DNA from: Gemmatimonadota bacterium
GTDB lineage: Bacteria; Gemmatimonadota; Gemmatimonadetes; Longimicrobiales; Gaopeijiaceae
Direction of reading: 5' to 3'
DNA: 63,625 bases
Assembly (NCBI GenBank): GCA_029863645.1
Contig: JAOTVA010000009.1
Location: 1 to 63,625 of the forward strand
In this document: positions 35,395 through 44,383 of the stretch, piece by piece
Layout of the letters: each line of letters starts with the position of its first letter
How positions within the stretch are numbered: the first letter of the stretch is position 1
The notes under the pieces: model-generated
Database searches by the model: none
The model's input: only the letters and a program-made list of their open reading frames with translations
Told to the model about the DNA's origin: nothing
Translations under genes and position numbers: made by a program

Positions 35395-35787
35395 TTGACC
35401 CAGCAGGCCGAACGACTTCGCGAGGCACCCCGTGAGCGATTCGCGGGGAGAAGTCACCGCTTTTCGTTAGATCAGGCGCTCGCCGACCTGCGAGCCGAGG
35501 ATCACCCCGCCCGCGGTGGGCACCGCCAAATCACGCTGCTTCACCGCGCTCCGGTAACGCAGGTGCTGTTCGCCTTCGACGCCGACGGCAGCCTGGACCA
35601 GCACTCGGCGCCGGGCCTCGTGACGATCCACGTGCTCGAGGGGCGCTTGAACGTGCAGGCGGACCACGTCGAGAACGCACTGAGCGCGGGTGACGTGCTC
35701 ATTCTCGACCCGGGCCTGCCACACGACGTTCGCGCCGTGGACGGGCCCGCGGCCATGCTGCTCACGGTCACGATGCAACGTGACTAG
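35395..35787 (+). CDS. Cupin-domain protein
   Basis: A 130-residue protein with a TTG start at 35395 supported by AGGAGG five bases upstream. The cupin core holds a partial metal box: HSAPGLVTIHVLEGRLNVQ, LSAGDVLILDPGLPHDV. One of the usual His of motif 1 is replaced (HSAPG rather than HxH), so metal binding is uncertain. It is a cytoplasmic protein, possibly a small-molecule binder. Its stop overlaps the stop of the convergent barrel gene within one CTAG. Confidence 0.85.
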   Translation: MTQQAERLREAPRERFAGRSHRFSLDQALADLRAEDHPARGGHRQITLLHRAPVTQVLFAFDADGSLDQHSAPGLVTIHVLEGRLNVQADHVENALSAGDVLILDPGLPHDVRAVDGPAAMLLTVTMQRD

Positions 35788-36494
35788 TTCGCCCTGAACC
35801 CAATCGAGACGCCGAAGCGGAACGTCATGAGATTGGCCTCGCTCCGGTTCGGGAAGAGCGACACTGATCCGTCCGGGTTGTCGAGGATGTCGCCCTCCGT
35901 CAGGAAGTTGGCGATGCCGTTCTCGTGACGCTCGATGCCGAAGTCGAGCGAGATGGGCCGTCTGCCGCGGCGCACCCGAACACGGGCGCCGCCGCCCACC
36001 TTCCACGCCATGACGACGTCGGAATAGTTCGTCGTGTCGAAGTAGTCGGCTCCGTCGTTCGCACCGCTCAGTGAAGAGATGGTCGCGAAGTACGACATGC
36101 CGATCGTCCCGAAGACGTAGGGCTCGAAGGCGCCTGACGTGAAGGCGTACTCCGGGCCGACCCCGGCGAAGAAGATGTTGTTCGTCGTCGTGAGGTCGAC
36201 CCCGATGCGGCAGGTCGTCGGAAAGCACATGGCGATCCTTTCGTGCCCGTACACGACCCCACCGAGGTCGGCGCGCAGACGCAGCCGGCGATCCTCGGTC
36301 ATGGCCCAGGAGCCTCCGAGCTGGGCACCGAAGCCCTGGTCGAAGAACGTCCCGAGGTCTCCGACCGGGTTGCCGGCCACGAAGCTAAGACCCAGGAAGG
36401 CGCGGGGCTCTGGATACTCCTGCGCCGCGAGGCCCTCCGCCGACAAGAGCAAGAATCCGACAGCCAGAACTGTCCGCCACGTTCTCGTATCCAT
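35784..36494 (-). CDS. Outer-membrane beta-barrel protein (OmpW/OprF-like shape)
   Basis: A 236-residue exported protein from the ATG at 36492-36494 (GGAG seven bases upstream). A signal peptide ends at EGLAAQE. Alternating strands follow with RAFLGLSFVAGNPVGDLG, FFAGVGPEYAFTSGAFEPYV, GGGARVRVRRGRRPISLDFG and the terminal strand FRFGVSIGFRAN. The mature part contains one Cys pair (CFPTTC). No specific function is recognised. Three-prime overlap with the cupin gene. Confidence 0.75.
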   Translation of the reverse strand: MDTRTWRTVLAVGFLLLSAEGLAAQEYPEPRAFLGLSFVAGNPVGDLGTFFDQGFGAQLGGSWAMTEDRRLRLRADLGGVVYGHERIAMCFPTTCRIGVDLTTTNNIFFAGVGPEYAFTSGAFEPYVFGTIGMSYFATISSLSGANDGADYFDTTNYSDVVMAWKVGGGARVRVRRGRRPISLDFGIERHENGIANFLTEGDILDNPDGSVSLFPNRSEANLMTFRFGVSIGFRAN

Positions 36495-36658
36495 GGTGCC
36501 ACTCCGCTTTAGGTGTGTCACCAGGGAATAAAGCATAGGATGTGCCAAGGCTGCACGATCTTATAAGGGGCACGCCCACAATCACTTAGGTGCGTACTCG
36601 CCTGGCTATTGGCGTGGGGCCTTGTCCACAGCGGAGGACGCCTAGCGACCTTTTTCGG

Positions 36659-38194
36659 TCAGCCCCGCATCACCCTCGCGTGCAGGCCCTCGACCGCGCG
36701 CCACGCGGCCGTGACACCGCCCTCGAGCCAGGCGGGGTCGTCGCTGGCGCCGGCGCAGCCGACGTAGAGTCGCCCGTCGGGCTCACTGAGCCTGGCGAGG
36801 ATCTCTTCACTCGGTGACCTACCGTAGGCACCCTCGCTGTACTGCACCTTCTCCCACCAGACGCAGTACGCGTGTTCGAACTCCTCGCGCATCTGCGGGT
36901 GGACCTTGCTTGCCTGCGTGAGCACATGCTCGACCCGGCCACGGACCGGAAGGTCGTTGAGCCCCGCCTGGAGGCTACTCCCGTAGTACCCGAGCAGGAC
37001 GCCCTTGTCCGCAAAATAGTCGTAGCACGGATAGGAGAACTCCCCCAGCTGGAGGCTCCTGGACCAGAGGTGTCCACCGAAGATGCCTTCGTCCTCCTCC
37101 CAGAACCGTCGACCCATCTGGAGGCCCATCTTCGCGACGGAGGCGTGCCCGGTGCCCTGCACGGCTTCGGCCATGTCGGGTGACAGGTTCACGTCGATCT
37201 TCTTGAGAATCGACATGGGCAGACAGCTGATCACGTAGTCGGCGACTTCCTCCCGCTCTGCGCCCGTGCGCGTGTCGCGGTAGACGACGCGGACCTCGTT
37301 CTCCGTTTGGCGGATGGAGCGGACCTCGGCGTTGAAGGCCAGCCGGTCGCCGATCTCGCGTTGGAATCCGAAGGCGATCTCCTGCATGCCTCCGATCGGC
37401 TGGAAGAGCGGCGCTGGCCCGCCGGTCTCCTGATTGAGCGACCTGGCGCGAGCGCCGAAGCCCGACTGCAGAAGCGCGCCGAGGTCGTACGGTTCATCGG
37501 AGCCGCGTGACGTCGGGGGACGGTACAGGTGGTCGTCGGAGTCCAGGTATCCGGACCGGACCAGGAACTGCACGAGCCGTTCCTGGTCCTCCTCCGAAAG
37601 GGGCACGTCGATGTCCCCCTGGTCCATCGCCTTCGTGAGCAGCTCCGTCGTGGCGCCCCACAGGTCGGCCTTCACCTCGCGCAGCCGGACCCGCCGTCCG
37701 GAAAGCGGGCCGATGTCGGAATTCTCCTCGTAGAAGAAGTTCGCGTCCGAGTTGTTGGTGAATATCTCGAGGGGGACGCCCAGCTCCTTGCAGTAGCCCA
37801 GGATGCCCTCGTCCGTGTGCGGGATGCGCCAAGCGCCGGCATTGATGTAGTTCTCGCCGTCGAAGTCGCAGACCTGGCGCTCTCCGGTGTCCATCTCCGT
37901 GTGTTGGGCGCCCCTCTTCACAGTCCACGTCAGGCCGCCGGCCCAATCGCGCGCTTCCAGAATGCGGTAGTCGTAGTTGAGCTTGCCCAACTCGTAGCCG
38001 GCGATGAGCCCCGTGATGCCGCCGCCCAGAATCAGAACGCGGGTCGTCGCCTGGGTCCCGCGCAGCTGAGGCCTGGGGCCGGCCGGAGCGCCCTTCAGGT
38101 CCCAAACGTCCATCGCCCCCAGCATCATGGATGATCCGCCGAGGATGCCGAGGCTCCTGAGCAGCTGGCGGCGTGTCATCGGGTTGACGTGCAT
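36659..38194 (-). CDS. Tat-exported flavin monoamine-oxidase-family protein
   Basis: A 511-residue flavoprotein. The ATG at 38192-38194 has GGAG six bases upstream and places the twin-arginine signal MTRRQLLRSLGILGG right after it. The FAD site is VLILGGGITGLIAGYEL, with EARDWAGGLTWT just after; GQRVCDFDGENYINAGAWRI-like and GGVTAAWRAVEG-like stretches complete an amine-oxidase fold related to tryptophan 2-monooxygenase and L-amino-acid oxidases. Exported with cofactor, it should oxidise an amine or amino acid in the periplasm. It is divergent from two symporter pairs, which could import its product (inference). Confidence 0.85.
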   Translation of the reverse strand: MHVNPMTRRQLLRSLGILGGSSMMLGAMDVWDLKGAPAGPRPQLRGTQATTRVLILGGGITGLIAGYELGKLNYDYRILEARDWAGGLTWTVKRGAQHTEMDTGERQVCDFDGENYINAGAWRIPHTDEGILGYCKELGVPLEIFTNNSDANFFYEENSDIGPLSGRRVRLREVKADLWGATTELLTKAMDQGDIDVPLSEEDQERLVQFLVRSGYLDSDDHLYRPPTSRGSDEPYDLGALLQSGFGARARSLNQETGGPAPLFQPIGGMQEIAFGFQREIGDRLAFNAEVRSIRQTENEVRVVYRDTRTGAEREEVADYVISCLPMSILKKIDVNLSPDMAEAVQGTGHASVAKMGLQMGRRFWEEDEGIFGGHLWSRSLQLGEFSYPCYDYFADKGVLLGYYGSSLQAGLNDLPVRGRVEHVLTQASKVHPQMREEFEHAYCVWWEKVQYSEGAYGRSPSEEILARLSEPDGRLYVGCAGASDDPAWLEGGVTAAWRAVEGLHARVMRG

Positions 38195-38286
38195 GCGGCG
38201 CTCCGGAGGGTCGCTTGATAGGTCCGCCGAATCTACGTCCAGATGCGGCTGGCGACAGGGCGCGGCCCCGACCATGTTCGGCCGCC

Positions 38287-38517
38287 ATGGAGCCTCATAT
38301 AAGGCGCACGCACTTCCTCCCGCGCACGCGCGACGGCCGCATCGCCGTGATGGCGTTCGTGGCTCTTTTCGCGCTGGCCATGCCGCCGGTGACGCATCGG
38401 GTGCTGAATCGGGCCGAACCCTGGATCGCCGGTCTCCCCTTCATCTTCGCGATCCTGCTCGCGGTGTACGTCGCCCTGATCGGCGTGCTGATCTGGACCT
38501 ACCGGCGGGGTGTCTGA
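38287..38517 (+). CDS. Small membrane subunit, DUF3311 type
   Basis: A 76-residue protein with two hydrophobic helices. ATG 38287 begins a basic tail; the sequence PVTHRVLNRAEPWIAGLPFIF matches the DUF3311 pattern (N-R-x-E-P-x-I-x-G-x-P-F). DUF3311 proteins accompany sodium:solute symporters. Its stop overlaps the symporter start by eight bases, so the two are coupled. Confidence 0.85.
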   Translation: MEPHIRRTHFLPRTRDGRIAVMAFVALFALAMPPVTHRVLNRAEPWIAGLPFIFAILLAVYVALIGVLIWTYRRGV

Positions 38518-40006
38518 CGTGGAACCGTGGGTCGTGGCGACCGGGCTGATCTTCGTGTACCTGCTGATCACAGTGGTGCTCGGAGTCGTGGCCAACCGAC
38601 GCCTGAGCGTCGACATGGAGGACTTCCTCCTCTACGGCCGCAAGGCGGGGTTCGTCGTCCTCTACCTGACGGTGGTGGCCAGCTTCCACTCCGCTTTTGC
38701 GTTCCTCGGGTCTGGCGGTTTCTTCTACACGCACGGCGTGGGTTTCTGGGCCGCGGGCACGTGGACCGTCCTGGTCGGCGCGATCACGTACGTGTTGGGG
38801 ACACGCATCTGGGCGCTTGGGAAGGCGTTCGGCTACATCACGCCCGCGGACATGTTGGCCGACTTCTACGAGTCGGAGTCCGTGCGCATCGCGGTCGCCG
38901 TCGTCTCCGTGGTCTTCACGATCCTCTACATCCAGGTCCAGGCGCAGGGCCTGGGCTACATCATCAACGTGGCCTCCGACGGGCGTATCTCGGTCGCGCT
39001 CGGCACGCTGATCCTCCTGGTCGTCGCGGCCACCTATCTCGTCTTGGGCGGGCTCCGCGCGGTGTATTGGACCGACGTGCTCCAGGGCATCTGGATGTAC
39101 GTCGCCGTCTGGGTCGGCGCGCTGGTCCTTTCCTACGAGCTCTTCGGTGGACCCTTCGCGCTACTGCGCCAAGTCGCTGCCGATCGGCCGGACCTCCTCA
39201 CGCTGCCCGGCCCGAACGGATTCTTCACACCAGGCATGTGGATCGGCATGACGATCACGCTGTCGTTCGGTATCGTCTTCCAGCCGCACCTGATGATCCG
39301 TTATTACACCGCGATCGACGGCCGTACGCTCAAGCTCCTGGGCGCGACGACCCCGATCTATCTCATGACGCTCTACATCCCGACGGCGCTCGTGGGCCTG
39401 GGCGGCGCCTTGGCCATGCCCGGCCTCGAGGTACCGGACCGAATCTTTCCTGAGCTCCTCTTCGCTTATGCGTCACCGTGGCTCACCGGGATGATCTTGG
39501 CCGGGGCCACAGCCGCGGCGATGTCGACGCTCGATTCCATCCTGCACGCGAACATGACGGTGCTCACTCGCGACGTGTACCAGCGCTACGTCGCCCCGGA
39601 CCGCACACAAAAGCACTACGTCGCGGTCGGCCGCATGATCGTGGGCGCGCTGCTCGTCGTTGGGTATCTGCTGTCCATACGGAGCTACGACTTCCTTGTC
39701 GTGCTGGTGACGCTCTCCGGCGCCGGGGCGCTCCAGCTGATGCCAGCGATCCTCGGCGTGTGCTTCCCGGGTCGAAGGACGCTCACCGGTGCGGGCGTCG
39801 TGGCCGGCATCACGGCTGGGCTCGTTGCCCTCTACGTCACGCTTGTGGTGGTGCCCCATCCTCTCGGGATGCACGGGGCCATCTGGTCCTTGCTCGTCAA
39901 CGCCGCCATCGCCGTGAATGTGTCGGCAGTGACGACGCCACCTTCGGCCGACACCATCGAACGGGTTCACGGCGAGATCGAACGCTTCGTGTACGGCGCC
40001 GAGTAG
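38510..40006 (+). CDS. Sodium:solute symporter (SSS family), DUF3311-linked
   Basis: A 498-residue inner-membrane transporter starting with GTG at 38510. LVVLGVVANRRLSVDMEDFLLYGRKAG-type sequence at the start, SFHSAFAFLGSGGFFYTHG, YLVLGGLRAVYWTDVLQGIWM and GATAAAMSTLDSILHA fit the LeuT-like SSS family with about 13 helices. The substrate is unknown; relatives with DUF3311 move organic acids or amino acids. It follows a small subunit and precedes a second, different symporter pair. Confidence 0.9.
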   Translation: MSDVEPWVVATGLIFVYLLITVVLGVVANRRLSVDMEDFLLYGRKAGFVVLYLTVVASFHSAFAFLGSGGFFYTHGVGFWAAGTWTVLVGAITYVLGTRIWALGKAFGYITPADMLADFYESESVRIAVAVVSVVFTILYIQVQAQGLGYIINVASDGRISVALGTLILLVVAATYLVLGGLRAVYWTDVLQGIWMYVAVWVGALVLSYELFGGPFALLRQVAADRPDLLTLPGPNGFFTPGMWIGMTITLSFGIVFQPHLMIRYYTAIDGRTLKLLGATTPIYLMTLYIPTALVGLGGALAMPGLEVPDRIFPELLFAYASPWLTGMILAGATAAAMSTLDSILHANMTVLTRDVYQRYVAPDRTQKHYVAVGRMIVGALLVVGYLLSIRSYDFLVVLVTLSGAGALQLMPAILGVCFPGRRTLTGAGVVAGITAGLVALYVTLVVVPHPLGMHGAIWSLLVNAAIAVNVSAVTTPPSADTIERVHGEIERFVYGAE

Positions 40007-40061
40007 CGGTGCGTGCGGGTGCAACGCATAATGCCCGACCCCAACGAGGCGAGGTGAACAG

Positions 40062-40364
40062 ATGACGGACCGCCCGTCCGCTAACGACCCCGAGGTCGCG
40101 GCACGGCACACGGAGTACTGGCGCAGGAACATCCGCTACATGGGCATCCTGCTGACCGTCTGGTTCGTCGTGTCCTTCGGATTCGGGATCCTGCTGGCTG
40201 AGCCCCTCAACGCCTTTACGGTTCCGGGCACGGGCTTCCCGCTGGGCTTCTGGTTCGCCCAACAAGGATCCATCTACGTCTTCGTGGTCCTCATCTTCGT
40301 GTACGTCCGCCTCATGAACCGGCTCGACCGCGAGTTCGGCGTGGACGAAGGGGGAACAGCATGA
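40062..40364 (+). CDS. DUF4212 small subunit of a sodium symporter
   Basis: A 100-residue protein with GAGGTGA upstream of ATG 40062. The family core is plain: YWRRNIRYMGILLTVWFVVS, then FPLGFWFAQQGSIYVFVVLI and FVYVRLMNRLDREF. These two-helix proteins are the small subunit of an SSS-type transporter. The stop overlaps the next start (ATGA). Confidence 0.92.
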   Translation: MTDRPSANDPEVAARHTEYWRRNIRYMGILLTVWFVVSFGFGILLAEPLNAFTVPGTGFPLGFWFAQQGSIYVFVVLIFVYVRLMNRLDREFGVDEGGTA

Positions 40365-42064
40365 CCGTCCAGTCCTGGACCTTCCTGCTGGTTGCGGCCT
40401 CCTTCGCGCTCTACATCGGCATCGCCATCTGGTCGCGGGCCTCGACGACGAAGGACTTCTATGTCGCCGGGGGCGGGGTCTCCCCACTCGCCAACGGCAT
40501 GGCGACCGCGGCGGACTGGATGAGCGCCGCGTCCTTCATCTCCATGGCGGGCCTCATCTCGTTCATGGGTTACGACGGGACCGTGTACCTGATGGGTTGG
40601 ACAGGCGGTTATGTCCTGCTGGCACTCTGCTTGGCGCCTTATCTGCGTAAATTCGGCGCCTTCACCGTGCCAGACTTCGTCGGGGACCGCTACTACTCGC
40701 AGCTCGCGCGGGTCGTGGCAGACATCTGCGCCATTTTCGTGTCGTTCACCTATGTGGCGGGCCAGATGCGAGGCGTTGGCATCGTCTTTGGTCGCTTCCT
40801 CGAGGTGGACATCAACACAGGCGTCTACATCGGCATGGCGATCGTCTTCTTCTACGCCGTGCTCGGTGGCATGAAGGGCATCACCTACACGCAGGTGGCG
40901 CAGTACTGCGTGCTGATCTTCGCCTACATGGTCCCCGCGATCTTCCTGTCGATGATGATCGCCGGCAATCCGATTCCGCAGCTCGGATTCGGCGGCGCCG
41001 ACACGAGCACGGGCGTCGCCCTCTTGGAGCGACTGAACGGTCTCCACCAGGAATTGGGATTCGCGGCGTATACCTCGGGGACGAAGTCGACGCTCGACGT
41101 TTTCTTCATCACGGCTGCCCTGATGGTCGGCACGGCCGGACTCCCGCACGTGATCATCCGCTTCTACACGGTGCCACGGGTTCGGGACGCGCGCCTCTCG
41201 GTGGGCTACGCGCTCATCTTCATTGCGCTGCTGTACACGACGGCTCCAGCGATCGCCGTGTTTGCACGCACGAACCTCATCACAAGCGTGTCCGAGGCGC
41301 CGTATTCGGAGGTCCCGGAGTGGTTCACGAAGTGGGAAGAGACGGGCCTGTTGGCGTTCGACGACGTCAATGGCGACGGGCTGATCCAGTTCGTCGGACC
41401 GGACTCGCCTCTGACGAATGAGCTGACCGTGGATCGCGACATCATGGTCCTCGCCAACCCTGAGATCGCCGGACTGCCCGACTGGGTGGTGGGCTTGGTG
41501 GCGGCCGGAGGTCTCGCCGCGGCGCTTTCCACTGCGGCCGGCCTCCTGCTCGTGGTGTCGTCCGCGGTCAGTCACGACTTGCTCAAGAGGACCTTCATGC
41601 CCGAGATCACCGAGAAGGGCGAGCTACTGGCCGCCCGCATCTCCGCGGGCGTCGCGGTGATGGTGGCAGGCTACTTCGGCATCAATCCACCCGGTTTCGT
41701 GGCGCAGGTGGTCGCATTCGCATTCGGGCTGGCCGCTGCCTCGTTCTTCCCGGTCATTATTCTCGGGATCTTCTCGAAGCGAACTACTCGAGAAGGCGCG
41801 ATTCTGGGGATGGTCACGGGCGTGACGATCACCGCCGCCTACATCGTCTACTTCGCGCTGATGCACCCCGAGCTGAACAATGCCGACAACTGGTGGTTTG
41901 GGATCAGCCCGGAGGGCTTCGGCACGGTAGGGATGCTCGTGAACTTCGCCATTACCATGGTCGTCTCACGGTTCACGCCCGAGCCTCCGGTGCACGTGCG
42001 GGTGCTCGTGGAATCGATCCGCATCCCGAGGGGCGCGGGCGAGGCGCACGAGATCAGCGCCTAG
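40361..42064 (+). CDS. Sodium:solute symporter, DUF4212-linked (ActP/VC_2705-like)
   Basis: A 567-residue transporter. FYVAGGGVSPLANGMATAAD and WMSAASFISMAGLISFMGYD are signatures of the ActP/VC_2705 group, which carries acetate-like monocarboxylates; GGMKGITYTQVAQYCVLI and GLAAALSTAAGLLLVVSSA follow. A long loop near residues 310-380 resembles family members with a DVNGDGLIQF (calcium-like) segment. The stop codon TAG lies inside the CTAG at the left end of the inverted-repeat element. Confidence 0.92.
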   Translation: MTVQSWTFLLVAASFALYIGIAIWSRASTTKDFYVAGGGVSPLANGMATAADWMSAASFISMAGLISFMGYDGTVYLMGWTGGYVLLALCLAPYLRKFGAFTVPDFVGDRYYSQLARVVADICAIFVSFTYVAGQMRGVGIVFGRFLEVDINTGVYIGMAIVFFYAVLGGMKGITYTQVAQYCVLIFAYMVPAIFLSMMIAGNPIPQLGFGGADTSTGVALLERLNGLHQELGFAAYTSGTKSTLDVFFITAALMVGTAGLPHVIIRFYTVPRVRDARLSVGYALIFIALLYTTAPAIAVFARTNLITSVSEAPYSEVPEWFTKWEETGLLAFDDVNGDGLIQFVGPDSPLTNELTVDRDIMVLANPEIAGLPDWVVGLVAAGGLAAALSTAAGLLLVVSSAVSHDLLKRTFMPEITEKGELLAARISAGVAVMVAGYFGINPPGFVAQVVAFAFGLAAASFFPVIILGIFSKRTTREGAILGMVTGVTITAAYIVYFALMHPELNNADNWWFGISPEGFGTVGMLVNFAITMVVSRFTPEPPVHVRVLVESIRIPRGAGEAHEISA

Positions 42065-42395
42065 GAGCCCGTGGTAGAAATACAGCGGCCCGCGCTTCCC
42101 ACGCGCGTTGCGCGTGGGAGCCCAGGTCTCGCGAGACCTGGAGTAGGAACGACGACGAGTCGTAGTACGTCCTACGGCGAGGAGGAGAGACGACCTCCTG
42201 GGCCGCGACCCCCCTGCGCCCACAATCAGGTGGCCCGTATGACCTTATGTGGTGGCGGGTTACGGCGGCATGGCCCCATCTTCGTCGTTGACCCTCCTCG
42301 CCGTAGCTTAGGCTATGCCTTCGTCGTGTCGCCTAGAATCTGGGGCCATAGCGCGCGTAACGCGGGCCGCTGTATTTCTACCACGGGCTCCTAGG
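42060..42395. mobile_element. MITE-like inverted-repeat element with nested hairpins
   Basis: The ends are perfect 35-base inverted repeats (42060-42094 and 42361-42395), bounded by CTAG on both sides, a possible 4-base target duplication. Inside are the hairpin TCCCACGCGC-gtt-GCGCGTGGGA (42097-42119), the 20-base palindrome at 42122-42141, and a second inverted pair of 14 bases (42172-42185 with 42293-42306). It has no coding frame of note and no transposase. It fits a non-autonomous transposon (MITE). A structured RNA or attachment site is the alternative. Confidence 0.75.
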
Positions 42396-42398
42396 GTC

Positions 42399-42412
42399 GG
42401 GCCAGCCGGCCC
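42399..42412. terminator. Small hairpin between convergent genes
   Basis: GGGCC-agcc-GGCCC is a five-base stem right beside the element and at the 3' end of the amidohydrolase gene. It could be the original shared terminator of the convergent symporter and amidohydrolase genes, moved away from the symporter by the insertion. It is weak. Confidence 0.35.
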
Positions 42413-43671
42413 TACTCGATCTCCTGCCCGGCGACGAACACGCGCTCCAATGTGCGCGTGTTCCGGATGTCGCGGAGCGGATCCGCGCCGAGCACGATGA
42501 AGTCGGCCCACTTGCCCGGCTCCAGCGTGCCCACGTCGGCCATGCTGAGGCATTCTGCCGCCACACCGGTCGCTGAACGAAGTGCCTGCGCGGGCGTCAG
42601 GCCGGCATCGACCATGAGCTGGAGCTCCTCATGCTCGAAGAAGCCGGGAAAGCGACCGGCGGGCCCGGCGTCGGTTCCCATGGCGATCGGGATACCTGCA
42701 TCAGACAAGGCTTTGAGGTTGCGCTGCGCCTGACCGAGCGCGACCCGGTACGCCGCGGCAGAGCTGCTGGCCGCCGTGCGTTGCATGAAGGCAGGTTCGG
42801 ACACGCGCGCCACTTCGGACATGTCGGCGTGCGCGAGGAAGAAGGGGTCGTCGAACCAATCCGGTCGCGTTCCGTAGACGAACGTGCTGACCTCGCGCAC
42901 GAGGGTCGGTACGTAGCACACATCGCTCGCTCGCAAGCTGCTGATGAAGGCCGCGTCCACGTCCCGGTCGCGCACGGAGTGGGCGAGCATCCCCGTACCG
43001 AGCTCCAGGAGGCGCTTGGCGTCTTCCAGGTAGAAGAGGTGCGACGCGACCGGGATGTTCCTCTCGCGGCTCACGTCCATGACGGCTGAAACTGCCGCCC
43101 ATGGCATCTTCGGCGTCGCGCCGAGGTTGTCGTCCACACGCAGCTTCAGCCAGTCGACCCCAGCGTCCGCCGTGCTCACGGCGTCGGCCCGGACGGCCGC
43201 GGGGTCGCTGCCCGCGATGACGGCGCCGGCAGCCAGGAGTCGGGCGCGGGGGTCGGTCGGTGTCGCTGCGTTCCGCACTGCGATGACCGTCTCCCCGTCA
43301 CCGAGGCTGTTGACCGTCGTCACCCCGTAGCGCGCATAGAGGAGTAGGTCTTCGCGGACCCGATCTTCGGGGCTGGTCACCTCGTCGGGCGCCCAGTCCC
43401 CGCTCACGTGGGCGTGTGCTTCGACGAGCCCCGGAATCACGTATTTGCCTGCGAGCGAAACCGTATTGGCGACGGGCGGGAGCTCGGAGCCCGAGGGAAC
43501 GACGGAGACCACGCGGCCGCCGTCCACCACCAGCGCCGCGTTCGCGAGTGCCGGTGCTCCTGTGCCATCCCACAGCGTGAGGTCGGTGTAGGCCGTGGCC
43601 GTGCTGGCAGGCGAGCAGCCCGCTGCCGCCGCCAGGAGCACGACGGTCGTGAGTGCACGTGTGGATGTCAT
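42412..43671 (-). CDS. Exported amidohydrolase lipoprotein
   Basis: A 419-residue protein from the ATG at 43669-43671, which overlaps the stop of the upstream gene. A lipobox follows the signal peptide (LLAAAAGC). The amidohydrolase fold shows VEAHAHVSGDW for the HxH ligands, WLKLRVDD, ASHLFYLEDA, MLAHSVRD and MGTDAGPAG. The C-terminal beta part (LEPGKWADFIVLGADPL) is present. The Lys ligand is replaced or shifted (LKLRVD), so metal content may differ from dihydroorotase types. The substrate is unknown. Confidence 0.85.
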   Translation of the reverse strand: MTSTRALTTVVLLAAAAGCSPASTATAYTDLTLWDGTGAPALANAALVVDGGRVVSVVPSGSELPPVANTVSLAGKYVIPGLVEAHAHVSGDWAPDEVTSPEDRVREDLLLYARYGVTTVNSLGDGETVIAVRNAATPTDPRARLLAAGAVIAGSDPAAVRADAVSTADAGVDWLKLRVDDNLGATPKMPWAAVSAVMDVSRERNIPVASHLFYLEDAKRLLELGTGMLAHSVRDRDVDAAFISSLRASDVCYVPTLVREVSTFVYGTRPDWFDDPFFLAHADMSEVARVSEPAFMQRTAASSSAAAYRVALGQAQRNLKALSDAGIPIAMGTDAGPAGRFPGFFEHEELQLMVDAGLTPAQALRSATGVAAECLSMADVGTLEPGKWADFIVLGADPLRDIRNTRTLERVFVAGQEIE

Positions 43672-44324
43672 ATGTCTTCGCCTCGCTTCATGAGATTCGT
43701 GTGTTGCGTCGCCTGGGCGAGTCCGCCTTCGCCGTCTTGCCACCCGACACGCCCGTCCCCGTCCATGTCCTGGCCGCGGAAGATTGCGCTACAGAGGGCG
43801 TCCAGTTGCGCGACAAGAGAGGCAGCGGCGGTCACGGAGGCCGCCGCTTGAACCCGTCGTGCCAGGGCCACGGCATCGTCCGTCCAACGCACGACGTTGC
43901 CGAGCGACGCCAGGACATGCCCAGCGTGCACGGTGACGTTTTCCGACACGCTGTCGGAGGCCAGCGCGAGCTCGATATGCTGTGCCGCACCCTGCGCTGC
44001 TCGCTTCACGCCGTACCCCAGTCCCGGACCACCTGCCACTACGGAAGGATCGAGCGCGTGAATCACGTGACCCGCATGCCGCCGCATCCCGTCCAGATTC
44101 CCCAGATCCGCGGCTCCGAGGGCGGCGTGTTGAGCGGCGACCTCGGCCTCGGCCTGGGCGGTTGCCAATAGGCCCATGCCGGCGGGCGTGTCGGCGTACG
44201 CATCGGCGGCGTGGCGAATGTGCGTGTGCACGGGGTTCTGCGCTCCGTCCTGGGCTTCGACACCCGCGCCGACAAACGCGCACAACAGTGCCAGTCGGAG
44301 GGTGGTCGCGTCCATTGCTACCAA
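43668..44324 (-). CDS. Exported protein of unknown function with an EF-hand-like loop
   Basis: A 218-residue protein with a signal peptide ending near GVEAQ (start at 44324; ATG 44315 is also possible). The mature part is Ala/His-rich and helical, with repeated H-A-x-H-type residues (HIRHAADAYADTP, GMRRHAGHVIHAL, VTVHAGHVLAS). Near the C-terminus DMDGDGRVGWQD has the Asp spacing of a calcium-binding EF-hand loop. No family is recognised. It is translationally coupled (ATGA) to the amidohydrolase and may be its partner. Confidence 0.7.
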   Translation of the reverse strand: MVAMDATTLRLALLCAFVGAGVEAQDGAQNPVHTHIRHAADAYADTPAGMGLLATAQAEAEVAAQHAALGAADLGNLDGMRRHAGHVIHALDPSVVAGGPGLGYGVKRAAQGAAQHIELALASDSVSENVTVHAGHVLASLGNVVRWTDDAVALARRVQAAASVTAAASLVAQLDALCSAIFRGQDMDGDGRVGWQDGEGGLAQATQHTNLMKRGEDI

Positions 44325-44383
44325 ATACGCCGCCCGTGCCGACCCTGCAAGCGGTCACGGGACCCACGAGGCGAGGCGGATGG

